From the NCBI GenBank assembly GCA_021784595.1, contig JAJYHT010000055.1, positions 1 to 64,000 of the forward strand: DNA of 64,000 bases, read 5' to 3'. This document shows, one piece after another, positions 36,722 to 45,740 of the stretch. A program made the translations under genes and the position numbers. The notes under the pieces were generated by a model. The model was not told where the DNA came from. It did no database searches and saw nothing but the letters and a program-made list of their open reading frames with translations. Each line of letters starts with the position of its first letter. Within the stretch, counting starts at the first letter, position 1. The stretch comes from Bacillota bacterium. GTDB lineage: Bacteria; Bacillota; Sulfobacillia; Sulfobacillales; Sulfobacillaceae.

Positions 36722-37274
36722 CCGGAGTACCTCCAAAAACTTGGTTATTGATTGCATAATATCACGCAAGCTACCATCTTAGCTCGATTTTAATGGGTCT
36801 CTATCTCGGTCTCGAGCCATCATTGCGTGCAGTGAACCTAAAGTCAAGAGGCGAGCACGTCCCTTATCTCATACGTTGCTGTCGTTCCTAATGTTGAAAG
36901 AAGTTACCAGAGGATCAGACCGTTCCCTAGACATTAAGTGACTTAGTGTGAGTCAAGAAGATCAAAGGGGGTGGCACAGGGCCTTGGACCGACGAATTTC
37001 GACGGTGGCACGTGTCCGTGAAACCCAGCATCTCCCATTCGATTTTCTGGAGATACAGCCCTGGTAATCTTTTGGTGATGGGAGGCCTTGTCCGGTATTC
37101 ACCGACACTTGGTGTAAATCGATGAAGACGACGATGGTCCCGGTTTTTTTACAGATCGTTGGTCGATTGGGGAAGGCCGGTCCAGCGGGTGCAAACAAAC
37201 TCCTTCATGGTGATTTTTGAACAGGCCGCCATATCACTGGGCGGCCCGCTCCTCCTGCTAATCTCGCCATCTCT
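36722..37274. other. Non-coding stretch
   Basis: No recognisable gene is seen. A minus-strand open frame of 78 codons at 36962-37198 gives no family pattern, and a frameshift only extends it slightly; it could be a decayed gene. Near the pilin end a GC-rich dyad lies at 37224-37246. Confidence 0.4.
37224..37246 (-). terminator. GC-rich dyad after the pilin gene
   Basis: GGCCGCC (37224-37230) and GGCGGCC (37240-37246) form a 7-bp stem with a 9-base loop, 28 bp beyond the pilin stop. There is no proper T run on the minus strand, so terminator function is uncertain. Confidence 0.35.
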
Positions 37275-37508
37275 TTACCCATTGACGATGGTCTGGGCGA
37301 CATGATTCAACTGACTTTTTATCGAGTCGCCCAGAAAACTCAGGGCAGCGATCGCCACCACCGCAATAAGAGATAAGATCAATGCATATTCGACCAATGC
37401 TTGTCCCGTCTCGTCGACCGCCCGAGTCCTGTACCGTGCGATCCACGCCCAGTTCCGTGCATACACCATGCGACTCCAATTGCGGATTCGCGACATAGGA
37501 TAAACCAT
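37275..37508 (-). CDS. Flp/Fap-type pilin (type IVb prepilin)
   Basis: This 77-residue protein has a basic leader, then the pilin segment DETGQALVEYALILSLIAVV around residue 33. The Gly-Gln-x4-Glu-Tyr prepilin peptidase pattern and one hydrophobic helix define Flp family pilins of Tad systems. AGGTGATG lies upstream of the chosen ATG; later in-frame ATGs at 37496 and 37469 are possible. No Tad assembly gene, prepilin peptidase or usher is nearby, so the machinery must be elsewhere or lost. Confidence 0.82.
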   Translation of the reverse strand: MVYPMSRIRNWSRMVYARNWAWIARYRTRAVDETGQALVEYALILSLIAVVAIAALSFLGDSIKSQLNHVAQTIVNG

Positions 37509-37647
37509 ACAGTATCATCACCTGTGGAGGGGATCTGACCCATGGGATGAACCCATCGGTATCCCGAAGATCCTCTGGAGATTTTTAGGCTCTTGGTGTG
37601 CCTGTCGCATCATAAAAACATATCTGATAGTCGTCGTCGCTATGCAT

Positions 37648-37656
37648 ATTATAACA
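37648..37656 (-). promoter_or_regulatory. Extended -10 promoter for the pilin gene
   Basis: On the minus strand the bases read TGTTATAAT, a perfect extended -10 element (TGnTATAAT). It lies about 140 bp upstream of the pilin ATG and points at it. No good -35 hexamer is seen, which is common for this promoter type. Confidence 0.45.
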
Positions 37657-37963
37657 GCCACAGGCAGGTGTTTTCGCCACGAATCGACAGGTATGGATGT
37701 TTTTTCATCACCCTTAAACTTAGCAAGAAATGGTACGGAGTTAGTATCAGATGTGGATACTACGGATCATTGACGGGGCGCATCGAAGAGAACCTCTACC
37801 TGAAACGAAAAAAGGCGACAGTGCGTAGAGATCCACACTAGGTTTTACGGACCATGATGTCACTGCAAAGTTGGGAATCACCCAGAAGTTGGCGCTGGAA
37901 TTATGCTGAATGTTGAGGCGTTTCACCGCTTCCGTAGGCGGCTTTCCCGACTCGATCGGTCGG

Positions 37964-37985
37964 CTTATCCTGAATTCAGGATAAG
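37964..37985. repeat. 22-bp perfect palindrome
   Basis: The half-site CTTATCCTGAA is followed directly by its exact complement, with an EcoRI-like GAATTC at the centre. It lies 97 bp past the protease stop on the minus strand. It could be a protein-binding site or a stem; no T run makes it a clear terminator. Confidence 0.5.
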
Positions 37986-38081
37986 GTGACAAGGGGAACC
38001 AATCCCTCATGAGGCGTTCGGTGGCACTGCTCGGCCGTAAGCCGACGACTATGCTTTAACCTTTCATGCTTTCACTCGCGA

Positions 38082-40502
38082 TTACCTTTCAATGTCGTCC
38101 CCGTTGGTCTTTTGAACCTTGTTTCGATTCCGCGACTGATTGCCAAGAATCTGGGAATATTCTCGAAGTCGGGCGGCGACACGGCCCATTACGGTGTTGG
38201 GTCCATCATCCGGAGTCCCGGCTTTCACCCCGGTTAAAATGTCAATGCCTTGGTCAATATGGTCCACGGCCCAAATGTGAAAACGGCCTTCTCGCACGGC
38301 ATCGTAGACGTCATCGGACACCATCAGATTTCGCAAATTACGGGTAGGGATAATGACGCCTTGTTTGCCGGAGAGGCCCTTGGCCAAACAGGTGCGGTAA
38401 AAACCTTCAATTTTATGATTCACCCCGCCAATCGGCTGCACCGATCCCTTTTGATCTACCGACCCTGTCACGGCGATCCCTTGGTCGATTCCAAGTCCCG
38501 CCAATTCCGACAGCAACGCATAAAGTTCGGCGCTAGAGGCGCTGTCGCCATCGATCTCGTCGTACATTTGCTCAAAACCAATGCTGGCTGCCATCGTCAG
38601 CGCGGACCCTTGCGCAAATCGCCCAGCAAAAAATCCCGCCAAAGTTAGCACCCCTTTGGTATGTGTAGTCCCGGACTGCCTGGTTTGGCGCTCAATGTTC
38701 AGAATTCCTCGTTCTCCGGCCCATGTGGCCACGGTAATTCGGGACGGATGGCCAAAGGGTAAATCTCCTGCACTCATAACGGCCAGACCATTAATTTGCC
38801 CGGTGACACGACCCTCAGTCTCTAACAGCAAAGTGCCGTCGGATACTAGTCGTTGCATGGTTTCTTCGGGCCCGGCGGAACGGTAGCGTCGTTCCGCCAG
38901 TGCTTTTTTGATATGCACTGCTTCGATTTGCGGTGCCCCTTCGCTCAAGGCCCAGACTTGGGATTCAGCCAATACCCCTAGAATGTCCCCCATCCGGACC
39001 GAAATGCGATCTTGGTCTTCAGCCAGAGCAGAGCCAAATTCCGCCAGAGCCGCCGCTCCACCATCAGTAAGCGGCAATAAATGATCGCGTTCTACCACCG
39101 CATTTAAGAGATTGCGAAAGGCTCCAAGATTTTCCCGAGTGGCCGGCATGTCGGCCACGAAATCGGCTTTGATTTTGAACAGCCTGCGAAAATCGTCGTC
39201 ATAGGCATAAAGGGCATAATACAGGTCGGGAGTGCCGATCAGGATCACGGTCACCTCAATGGGAATCGGTTGGGGCTGAAACAACGTGGGATGCAGCCAG
39301 CCAATCGCTTCCGGGGCATTTTCGATGCGGGTCCAGCCCTGCTTTAACATCCGTTTTAATGACGGATAGGAAAAATTTTCCCTCAGCAAATCGGCCGCGG
39401 AGAGAATCAGGTAGCCGCCGTTGGCGCGCAGCAAACTCCCCGCCTTAATTCCCTCAATGGTCGCCACCAACATCCCCTGAATCTGCTGATAGTCGACGTG
39501 TCCGAAGAGATTGGCATATGTCGGGTTGGTTTCTACCACCACTGGCGCTCCGCCGTCCGGTTGGTGTTCGACTAAGACTTGCACTCGGTATCGTGCCAGC
39601 CATCCTTTGATCCCAACGGCCATGGCTGCGGCATCGCCCTCTTCAGCACGCAGATTGTCCAAATGGGCAAACAAATCCTCCAAAATATCATGGAAATATT
39701 GCAATACTGCCGGATGATCGCGATATTGATCCGACAATGGATCCAGTAAATGTTGGGCGGAATTTGCCGCCACCTCGCGGTCATCTTTGGCCAGAGCTTC
39801 TTTTGCTTCACGTTCTAGTGCACGAATTCGCCGGGTTGACGCCTCAACAGGCTCTTCCAACTGGTCTTGGTGTTCTTGAATCTCTTTACGGGTAGTTTCA
39901 GGCAGTTCGGCAAATTCTTGTGGATGATACGGTTGACCATCAGGTTTCAAAGGAACCGTTACTAAGGATCCTGTGGGAGTGGTTTGCAGCAAAAAGCCTA
40001 GGGCTTTAGCTTTCTGCGTCGCCTCGCTCCACAGTGATTGCTGTTCAGCCTGGAATTGGCGCAAAAGGTTTTGACGGTGATGAGCGTAAGAATCTGTATC
40101 AAAAGCTTGACGCAGTTGCTGTTGCGCTGTGGTGACAAAATCGTCTACATCCGATTGAAATTTGCGTGCCATACCCGGCGCCATAGATAGGCGTAGAGGC
40201 TGGTCGGGCTTGTGAAAATTTGGAATGTAGCACCAGTCATTGGATGCCGGCTTAGACTTGGCCCACTCTTTGACCCTTTCCATGACATAAGTGGTTTTGC
40301 CGGTACCCACGGGTCCTACTAGAACCATATGAGCGTTCATTTGCAAGCCAAAATCAATGGCACGGCGCGCTCGCTCTTGACCTACAATCCCATTGGCGCC
40401 TAAATCGTTTGATATCAAATCCTCGTGCTGGAACGTCCGACGAGTTTTTTGGTACGGTACTTGCGCCGTGATGAATAGATCCCCTTGACGTTCTTCCGCC
40501 AT
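38082..40502 (-). CDS. LonB-like ATP-dependent protease
   Basis: This 806-residue protein joins an N-terminal AAA+ part, with Walker A GPVGTGKT (about residues 63-70), to a long helical insert (about 120-260) and a C-terminal S16 Lon protease domain. The catalytic serine is in DGDSAS (Ser654), with the lysine in GGVNHK (Lys697). It lacks the LonA N-domain, matching the Lon-like group of bacterial proteins annotated as ATP-binding proteases. The ATG at 40502 follows GGGGGTG. The gene is monocistronic; substrates are unknown. Confidence 0.87.
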   Translation of the reverse strand: MAEERQGDLFITAQVPYQKTRRTFQHEDLISNDLGANGIVGQERARRAIDFGLQMNAHMVLVGPVGTGKTTYVMERVKEWAKSKPASNDWCYIPNFHKPDQPLRLSMAPGMARKFQSDVDDFVTTAQQQLRQAFDTDSYAHHRQNLLRQFQAEQQSLWSEATQKAKALGFLLQTTPTGSLVTVPLKPDGQPYHPQEFAELPETTRKEIQEHQDQLEEPVEASTRRIRALEREAKEALAKDDREVAANSAQHLLDPLSDQYRDHPAVLQYFHDILEDLFAHLDNLRAEEGDAAAMAVGIKGWLARYRVQVLVEHQPDGGAPVVVETNPTYANLFGHVDYQQIQGMLVATIEGIKAGSLLRANGGYLILSAADLLRENFSYPSLKRMLKQGWTRIENAPEAIGWLHPTLFQPQPIPIEVTVILIGTPDLYYALYAYDDDFRRLFKIKADFVADMPATRENLGAFRNLLNAVVERDHLLPLTDGGAAALAEFGSALAEDQDRISVRMGDILGVLAESQVWALSEGAPQIEAVHIKKALAERRYRSAGPEETMQRLVSDGTLLLETEGRVTGQINGLAVMSAGDLPFGHPSRITVATWAGERGILNIERQTRQSGTTHTKGVLTLAGFFAGRFAQGSALTMAASIGFEQMYDEIDGDSASSAELYALLSELAGLGIDQGIAVTGSVDQKGSVQPIGGVNHKIEGFYRTCLAKGLSGKQGVIIPTRNLRNLMVSDDVYDAVREGRFHIWAVDHIDQGIDILTGVKAGTPDDGPNTVMGRVAARLREYSQILGNQSRNRNKVQKTNGDDIER

Positions 40503-40938
40503 GGTTAGCACCCCCAGAAAATCACGTGTGTTGCCATTCCGAGAAAATTCCCCTAGTCGTACCCCATAATTCGCGTTGATGAGCGATAACTCCTGCTTGA
40601 GATGGATCTCTTGTCAGGGATTCGGCATGGAAAACACTTACGGAAGGATTTTGTCGGTTCTGCCCATATACGGCCCGCTAATGGTTTGTAAACGGTGACG
40701 ACTACACAGAACACGATGTTGGGCAACGTTGGAGAATATGGGCCGTATATCGTCTAGATCGCTAACTATATACCGAAGGCGGTTGTTATCTTCATTCCGT
40801 GGATCGTACCAGATCGGTGACAACACCCAAAGTCGCGCCTGGTCGCTGATTATCGATACGATCATCCTTCGCTATATCTTGCGTGCTTACGCCAATGTTC
40901 AGTCCGGGTCAACAAACAAGGGACGGCCGCTCGGGCGA

Positions 40939-40961
40939 GGGCAATCGGCGCACGATTGCCC
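40939..40961. repeat. 9-bp inverted repeat
   Basis: GGGCAATCG and CGATTGCCC flank a 5-base spacer, giving a perfect 23-bp dyad. Its position about 160 bp upstream of the ABC ATPase gene suits an operator or activator site; the protein that would bind is unknown. Confidence 0.4.
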
Positions 40962-40978
40962 GGATGCCATTGTCAATC

Positions 40979-41017
40979 TTAACACAATGGTAATCGGTGT
41001 TAACCCAATGATAACGG
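40979..41017. promoter_or_regulatory. Tandem imperfect repeat upstream of ABC operon
   Basis: TTAACACAATGGTAATCGG (40979-40997) is followed by TTAACCCAATGATAACGG (41000-41017), with starts exactly 21 bases apart, about two turns of the helix. Such spacing is typical of side-by-side regulator sites, so sugar-responsive control of the importer is plausible. Confidence 0.45.
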
Positions 41018-41122
41018 GACTCTCAGAGAGCTCTCACTAGCGAGTCCTACAGTAAAGATGTAAGGCCACAACCACGCTGACGTTCGTCAAGAGTCACACG
41101 AAAATCGATAGGAGGTATGATT

Positions 41123-42289
41123 ATGGCGGCGTTGCAGTTGACAAATGTGTCCAAAGAGTTTGGCAAGCATCGTATCATCAAGGATCTCTCATTGTCAGTT
41201 CAAGATGGGGAATTTGTTGTGGTAGTGGGCCCTTCCGGATGTGGTAAGTCTACCCTGCTTCGACTGATTGCTGGTCTGGAAAAACCCGATCAAGGTCACA
41301 TACTATTAGACGGGGTCCGTTCGGAGTATCGGACGCCGTACGAGCGAAACGTGGGAATGGTCTTTCAAAACTATGCGTTATATCCCCATCTCTCAGTGTT
41401 CGATAACCTGGCGTTTGGTCTAAAAGCTCACCGTTCGCCCCACGAGGAAACGAAACGTCGTGTCGCCATCGTCTCTGAGCTGTTGGAACTGGGCCTCCTG
41501 CTCGATAAAAAACCTAAGGAATTATCAGGAGGGCAAAAGCAACGTGTGGCGCTGGGAAGGGCCCTCGTGCGCCAACCGCGTATCTTTCTGATGGATGAAC
41601 CTCTGTCCAATTTGGACGCAAAACTCCGCGACAAGATGCGCACTGAACTACGATCTCTTCACGAAAAGGTAGGAATTACCACTATCTATGTAACCCATGA
41701 CCAAGTGGAAGCGATGACGATGGCGGATCGTATCGTAGTATTGAAGGATGGCGATATCGAGCAGATCGGCACGCCTGAGGAAGTCTACAATCATCCCGCG
41801 TCGACGTTTGTGGCCAGTTTCATAGGGTCTCCCGCCATGAATCTCTTCAAAGTGGTGCCGGTTGTTCAGGGAAATCAATGGCATATTAAACCGCTCAGTC
41901 TAGAAGATAAGAGCCCGGGTTTTTGGATGCCTGCTTTATGTTTGACGAGGCATTCCCTGCCTTCAGCATTATGGTTGGGTATTCGTCCTGAGTTGATTCG
42001 ACTGCACCCGCCCCAAACGAATGATGCCATTTCTCTCCCCCTCACGGTGGATGGTGTGGAATTGTTGGGAGCCCACTATCACATTCACGCCCGGTGGATT
42101 GATCAACCACTAAGCATTATCACGGATCATTTCGACCGCAACCAGCTCAATCAATTGACAGGGTATATTACGCCCAGAGCCCTGCACGTCTTTGACAGTG
42201 AAACCGGTTTGTCTATGATGGCTGAGCCATGGCCGGGACCTACCATGGAGGAAACCAAAGAGGCGAATTATGAATCCTCTCTAGCCTAA
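41123..42289 (+). CDS. Carbohydrate ABC importer ATPase (MalK/UgpC family)
   Basis: This 388-residue protein has Walker A GPSGCGKST, the Q loop in VFQNYALYPH, the signature LSGGQKQRVALGRALVRQP, Walker B IFLMDEPLSNLD and a switch histidine in YVTHDQ. A C-terminal TOBE-type region (about 240-370) marks the MalK/UgpC group. It powers import through the two permeases that follow. The ATG at 41123 is chosen because AGGAGG (41110-41115) lies seven bases upstream; the ATG at 41117 is too close. Some MalK-like ATPases serve several importers. Confidence 0.92.
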   Translation: MAALQLTNVSKEFGKHRIIKDLSLSVQDGEFVVVVGPSGCGKSTLLRLIAGLEKPDQGHILLDGVRSEYRTPYERNVGMVFQNYALYPHLSVFDNLAFGLKAHRSPHEETKRRVAIVSELLELGLLLDKKPKELSGGQKQRVALGRALVRQPRIFLMDEPLSNLDAKLRDKMRTELRSLHEKVGITTIYVTHDQVEAMTMADRIVVLKDGDIEQIGTPEEVYNHPASTFVASFIGSPAMNLFKVVPVVQGNQWHIKPLSLEDKSPGFWMPALCLTRHSLPSALWLGIRPELIRLHPPQTNDAISLPLTVDGVELLGAHYHIHARWIDQPLSIITDHFDRNQLNQLTGYITPRALHVFDSETGLSMMAEPWPGPTMEETKEANYESSLA

Positions 42290-42357
42290 TCCACATTGGC
42301 GACAAGAATCAGGATTGGTGTTCCAACGGGAAAGAGAACCTCAGGAGGGCATAGAGA

Positions 42358-43323
42358 ATGAGCGAACCATTAAGGGTTCAGGCCATTGGTAGTCCACAGT
42401 ATGATTCTAAGAGACTAGCCATGCTGACGCGATGGCAAGAGACGTTGGTAGGTTACGGATTGATCTTGCCCAGCCTTTGGGTGTTTCTGGTGTTTTACTA
42501 TGGCCCTGCATTGTTCCTCCTTTATATTGCTTTTTTCCACTGGAACATTTTCGCAAGCCACAGTACCTTTGTGGGGCTTCACAATTTTGTGGTATTGGTG
42601 CATCAGCCAATTTTTTGGCAGTCACTGTTGAACACGGCGTATTATGTAGTGCTAGTCGTTCCTGTTACCACGCTATTGGCACTGGGGCTGGCTTTACTGT
42701 TGCGAGAGGCTGCACGGATTCGTGGCGGCGGCATCGCCCGGGCCATGGTATTTCTACCTCACGTGACGCCTGTTGTCGCGACCTCCATTATCTGGGTCTG
42801 GATCTTTGATCCCAACTTCGGTCTGGCTAATACGGCGCTACGGTTTCTTCATTTGCCGCAGCTCCAGTGGCTAGCTAGTGTGCACTGGGCGTTGCCGTCC
42901 GTGATGATCTATACCGTATGGCATTCGGTGGGGCTATACACCATTCTGTTTTTGGCGGGACTGTCAACCATTCCCCGTCAAGTTCTTGAAGCGGCCCAAA
43001 TGGATGGTGCACGGGGCTGGTTTACGTTTCGCCGGATCCTATGGCCTCTGATTGGTCCTATTACGTTCTTTGTGGTGGTATTGGTATCCATTAACACCAT
43101 GCAAACGTTCTCTCAAATTTACACTTTGACTGGTGGTCCTCATGGTGGAGCGGGTGGCCCCGCTTTTTCCACAACCACCGACTCCCTATTAATTTACCAA
43201 ACTGCCTTTTTGTATTTGCATTTTTCTTTGGCATCTGCCATGAGCGTGATTTTATTCTTACTTATATTGGGCCTGACGCTGGGACAAAAACTTCTCGCTG
43301 ACCGGTTCGTCTTCTATCGATAA
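42358..43323 (+). CDS. Carbohydrate ABC permease, MalF-type
   Basis: This 321-residue inner-membrane permease has six hydrophobic helices and the coupling-loop EAA motif EAAQMDGARGWFTFRRILWP near residue 217. The start ATG follows CAGGAGG with good spacing. It pairs with the following permease to form the channel. Sequence does not reveal the sugar. Confidence 0.9.
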   Translation: MSEPLRVQAIGSPQYDSKRLAMLTRWQETLVGYGLILPSLWVFLVFYYGPALFLLYIAFFHWNIFASHSTFVGLHNFVVLVHQPIFWQSLLNTAYYVVLVVPVTTLLALGLALLLREAARIRGGGIARAMVFLPHVTPVVATSIIWVWIFDPNFGLANTALRFLHLPQLQWLASVHWALPSVMIYTVWHSVGLYTILFLAGLSTIPRQVLEAAQMDGARGWFTFRRILWPLIGPITFFVVVLVSINTMQTFSQIYTLTGGPHGGAGGPAFSTTTDSLLIYQTAFLYLHFSLASAMSVILFLLILGLTLGQKLLADRFVFYR

Positions 43324-43409
43324 CAGGAAAGATGAAGACGAACCCGCCTTCTCGGGGGATAATGCATCCCCGACACTCCAGACTCAGCCCACAGGGAGGC
43401 AAAATATTG

Positions 43410-44225
43410 ATGTGGCAACGACTCCTATTATATGGCTCCCGCGCCCTCATTGGGATAGTCTTTGTGATACCGATTTACTGGGTCTTGGTGATTGCAACTG
43501 GCTATCATGGAGCTGCTTATGCCTTACCCCCGGTCTGGATTCCGCTCTTTCATTGGGAACCTTTAATCTATGTGCTCACCCATACGCACTGGTCGCGCTA
43601 CGTGCTAAACAGCGTCTTCATCTCCGCCATGACCATCATTCTGGTCGTGATCACCAGTGCGCTGGCAGGATATGCGTTGGCGGAACTTCGTTTTCCGGGC
43701 AACTCGCTCTACTTCTATGCCGTTCTGGGTGTCATGATGCTCCCCCAGCAAGCGCTTTTAGTTCCGCAATATGTGGTGATGTACCATCTTCACCTGTTGA
43801 ACAGTTATACGGGGCTCATTATACCTTTTGGGGCCAGTACGTCGGGCATTTTTCTATTTCGACAATTTTTTAAGAAATTGCCTGTGAGTTACCGCGAAAT
43901 TGCGCGACTCGAAGGCGTGAACACATTGAGATACATCTGGGGGGTTGCGGTGCCTTTGGCCCGTCCTGCCGTCGCAACCACCGTATTGCTGACATTCATC
44001 GCATCATGGAACCAGTTTCAATGGCCCCTAATCATGACCAACAGCGCTTCCATTCAACCCATCGAACTGGCGCTGAGCCACTATATGCAGGCATATCAAG
44101 CTAATTGGCGGGAATTGACCTCGGCTGCGTTGATTGCCTTGGCGCCCATTGTGCTGGTGTTTGCACTTACCCAACAACACATCGTCAATGCGGTAGCAGG
44201 GGGAGAAATGGCTCAAAAGGAATAA
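43410..44225 (+). CDS. Carbohydrate ABC permease, MalG-type
   Basis: This 271-residue permease has six helices and the EAA-type loop EIARLEGVNTLRYIWGVAVP. The ATG at 43410 follows GGGAGG at a spacing of about ten. An in-frame ATG at 43332, close behind the MalF stop, would add 26 mostly polar residues and has only AGGAAAG right next to it. It is the second channel subunit of the importer. Confidence 0.87.
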   Translation: MWQRLLLYGSRALIGIVFVIPIYWVLVIATGYHGAAYALPPVWIPLFHWEPLIYVLTHTHWSRYVLNSVFISAMTIILVVITSALAGYALAELRFPGNSLYFYAVLGVMMLPQQALLVPQYVVMYHLHLLNSYTGLIIPFGASTSGIFLFRQFFKKLPVSYREIARLEGVNTLRYIWGVAVPLARPAVATTVLLTFIASWNQFQWPLIMTNSASIQPIELALSHYMQAYQANWRELTSAALIALAPIVLVFALTQQHIVNAVAGGEMAQKE

Positions 44226-44342
44226 TCCGCAGAATGCCCTATGTCAAGGAGGTGAGGAACATGTAATCCCAAGGGGTGCTTTGGTTGGCAAGACAACAAT
44301 GGGTCCGAGTTGACGCTAAGATTACTCTAAGGAGGAACACAA

Positions 44343-45656
44343 TTGATTACACCAAAAGTCGTGACAGCTCGCATCGGCATGTCGCTAGCAGCTTTGGGAG
44401 CGCTCGTTTTGGCTGGCTGCGGGACGACGAGTGCTGCCAGTTCCCCAAACCCGAGTCCCAGCAATCAGACGATTACGCTATGGGAATCCCACTCTGCAGG
44501 AGGGCCCCCGGGTTTGGCGGTAGCGGCCCTAGTCCAACAATTTAACCATACGCACCCACACATCCAGGTAATACTCACGGTCACTAAGGCTAGCCACAAG
44601 GGGTTGGCGGCATTGGCGGCTGGAGATGCGCCAGTAGCTGCCTGGATTAGCCATTATGACGGAAACTTTTTATCGGCGCATGCCTTGATCAACCTGAATC
44701 CATGGATTCACGGGCCCTATGGATTGAGTGCGACGGAACGTTCTGCTATATTCCCGGTTGTGTGGCACAACGGAGAAGTGAATGGACAGCATTATCGTTT
44801 GGAAGTTGATGCCAAAGTGTCCCAATTAACTTACAATAAGGCACTCTTCGCCAAAGCTGGCATTGCCGCACCTCCGGCCACGTGGTCCGAATTGGCGACA
44901 GATGTGGCCATCTTAAAACAAAAACTGCCTGGAGTCATCCCTCTAGCATGGAAAGATTCCTCAGCGCATATTCTGCCCCCATTTATGTCCAATGGCGGAA
45001 AGATTTTCCAACCGGGTTCTCACAGCACGAAAGCAGACTTCCTGACGCCCTCAGCGGTGAACACCTTTACTTATTTTCGAAATCTTTATCAGAAGGGCGA
45101 AATGATCTTGGCTCACGGGAGTAGTATTCGGGCGGATTTTGGAGCAGGGAAACTCGCTATCGCGGATGGCACCTCAGCCGGGTACCAGAAAATTCTGGAT
45201 GCCGCGCATGGCCAATTTCCTGTGGGTGTGTTCGCCTATCCTGCCGGAAGTACGGGGCATACCGCGAATCTTGTGCAAGGTTTGGGGTTTGTTCTTATGA
45301 TCAACCACACCAAAGCCCAAGACCAAGCCGCCATGACTTTTCTAAACTGGTGGTTTAGTGCCCGGCCTCAAGCCTATTGGGGAACCCACTCTGGCTATCC
45401 TCCAGTCGATCGCCTTGCATTACCTGATATCCCGCAAAGCTACTTGTCTTCACATCCGGGCATCTCGGTCGCCCTTCAAACGCTAGAATCGCCCTACACG
45501 ATTTCCCGTCCCATTCCGACGGCATATAAAGAGGTGCAGGCCGTGCTTGACACCGCGTTTTACAATGCCGTCACGGGACGCACCTCGGTCCAGTCAGCGC
45601 TCAATACGTTGCAAACTCAGGCCAATAATTACTTAAACGGCAGTTCTGCCCTGTAA
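44343..45656 (+). CDS. Carbohydrate ABC solute-binding lipoprotein
   Basis: This 437-residue extracellular binding protein has a signal peptide ending in the lipobox LVLAGC, a Ser/Pro linker and a family 1-type ligand-binding fold beginning ITLWESHSAGGP. Lipidation would anchor it outside the membrane. The TTG start is fixed by AAGGAGG seven bases upstream. It is the last gene of the importer operon and unusually follows the permeases rather than preceding them. Motifs suggest sugars or glycerol-phosphate-type ligands; no hydrolase is adjacent to narrow this down. Confidence 0.88.
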   Translation: MITPKVVTARIGMSLAALGALVLAGCGTTSAASSPNPSPSNQTITLWESHSAGGPPGLAVAALVQQFNHTHPHIQVILTVTKASHKGLAALAAGDAPVAAWISHYDGNFLSAHALINLNPWIHGPYGLSATERSAIFPVVWHNGEVNGQHYRLEVDAKVSQLTYNKALFAKAGIAAPPATWSELATDVAILKQKLPGVIPLAWKDSSAHILPPFMSNGGKIFQPGSHSTKADFLTPSAVNTFTYFRNLYQKGEMILAHGSSIRADFGAGKLAIADGTSAGYQKILDAAHGQFPVGVFAYPAGSTGHTANLVQGLGFVLMINHTKAQDQAAMTFLNWWFSARPQAYWGTHSGYPPVDRLALPDIPQSYLSSHPGISVALQTLESPYTISRPIPTAYKEVQAVLDTAFYNAVTGRTSVQSALNTLQTQANNYLNGSSAL

Positions 45657-45668
45657 TGTCGGTTCATA

Positions 45669-45694
45669 GGGGTCAAAGGCGGACCTTTGGCCCC
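45669..45694 (+). terminator. Hairpin after the binding-protein gene
   Basis: GGGGTCAAAGG (45669-45679) pairs with CCTTTGGCCCC (45684-45694) through an 11-bp stem with one G-U pair and a CGGA loop, 12 bp past the stop codon. There is no T run, so it may stabilise the 3' end rather than terminate fully. Confidence 0.5.
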
Positions 45695-45740
45695 CCATAT
45701 GCTACAGGCAGCTCAATATGATATGAAGGAGCCGTATCTG

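Larger units (their letters stand above)
37509..38081. other. Leader and intergenic region between pilin and protease genes
   Basis: No credible gene is seen in these 573 bases. The region contains a possible structured pilin leader (37528-37576), an extended -10 promoter on the minus strand (37648-37656) and a 22-bp perfect palindrome at 37964-37985. A minus-strand frame at 37747-38010 reads for 87 codons but has no family signature. Confidence 0.45.
40503..41122. other. Regulatory region upstream of the ABC importer
   Basis: No gene is seen in these 620 bases. The part close to the importer is rich in symmetry: an inverted repeat at 40939-40961, a tandem imperfect repeat at 40979-41017 and nested dyads at 41017-41047, all within 190 bp of the ATPase start. 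The upstream half shows nothing I can name. Confidence 0.5.

Noticed and set aside
36962-37198. 78-codon minus-strand frame downstream of the pilin gene
   Set aside because: Could be a decayed gene, but no family signature was recognised in any frame.
37509-37600. c-di-GMP riboswitch in the pilin leader
   Set aside because: The leader can fold, but the conserved GEMM segments and tetraloop-receptor bases were not found.
37747-38010. 87-codon minus-strand frame after the protease gene
   Set aside because: It contains the 22-bp palindrome, lacks a ribosome site and has no recognisable domain.
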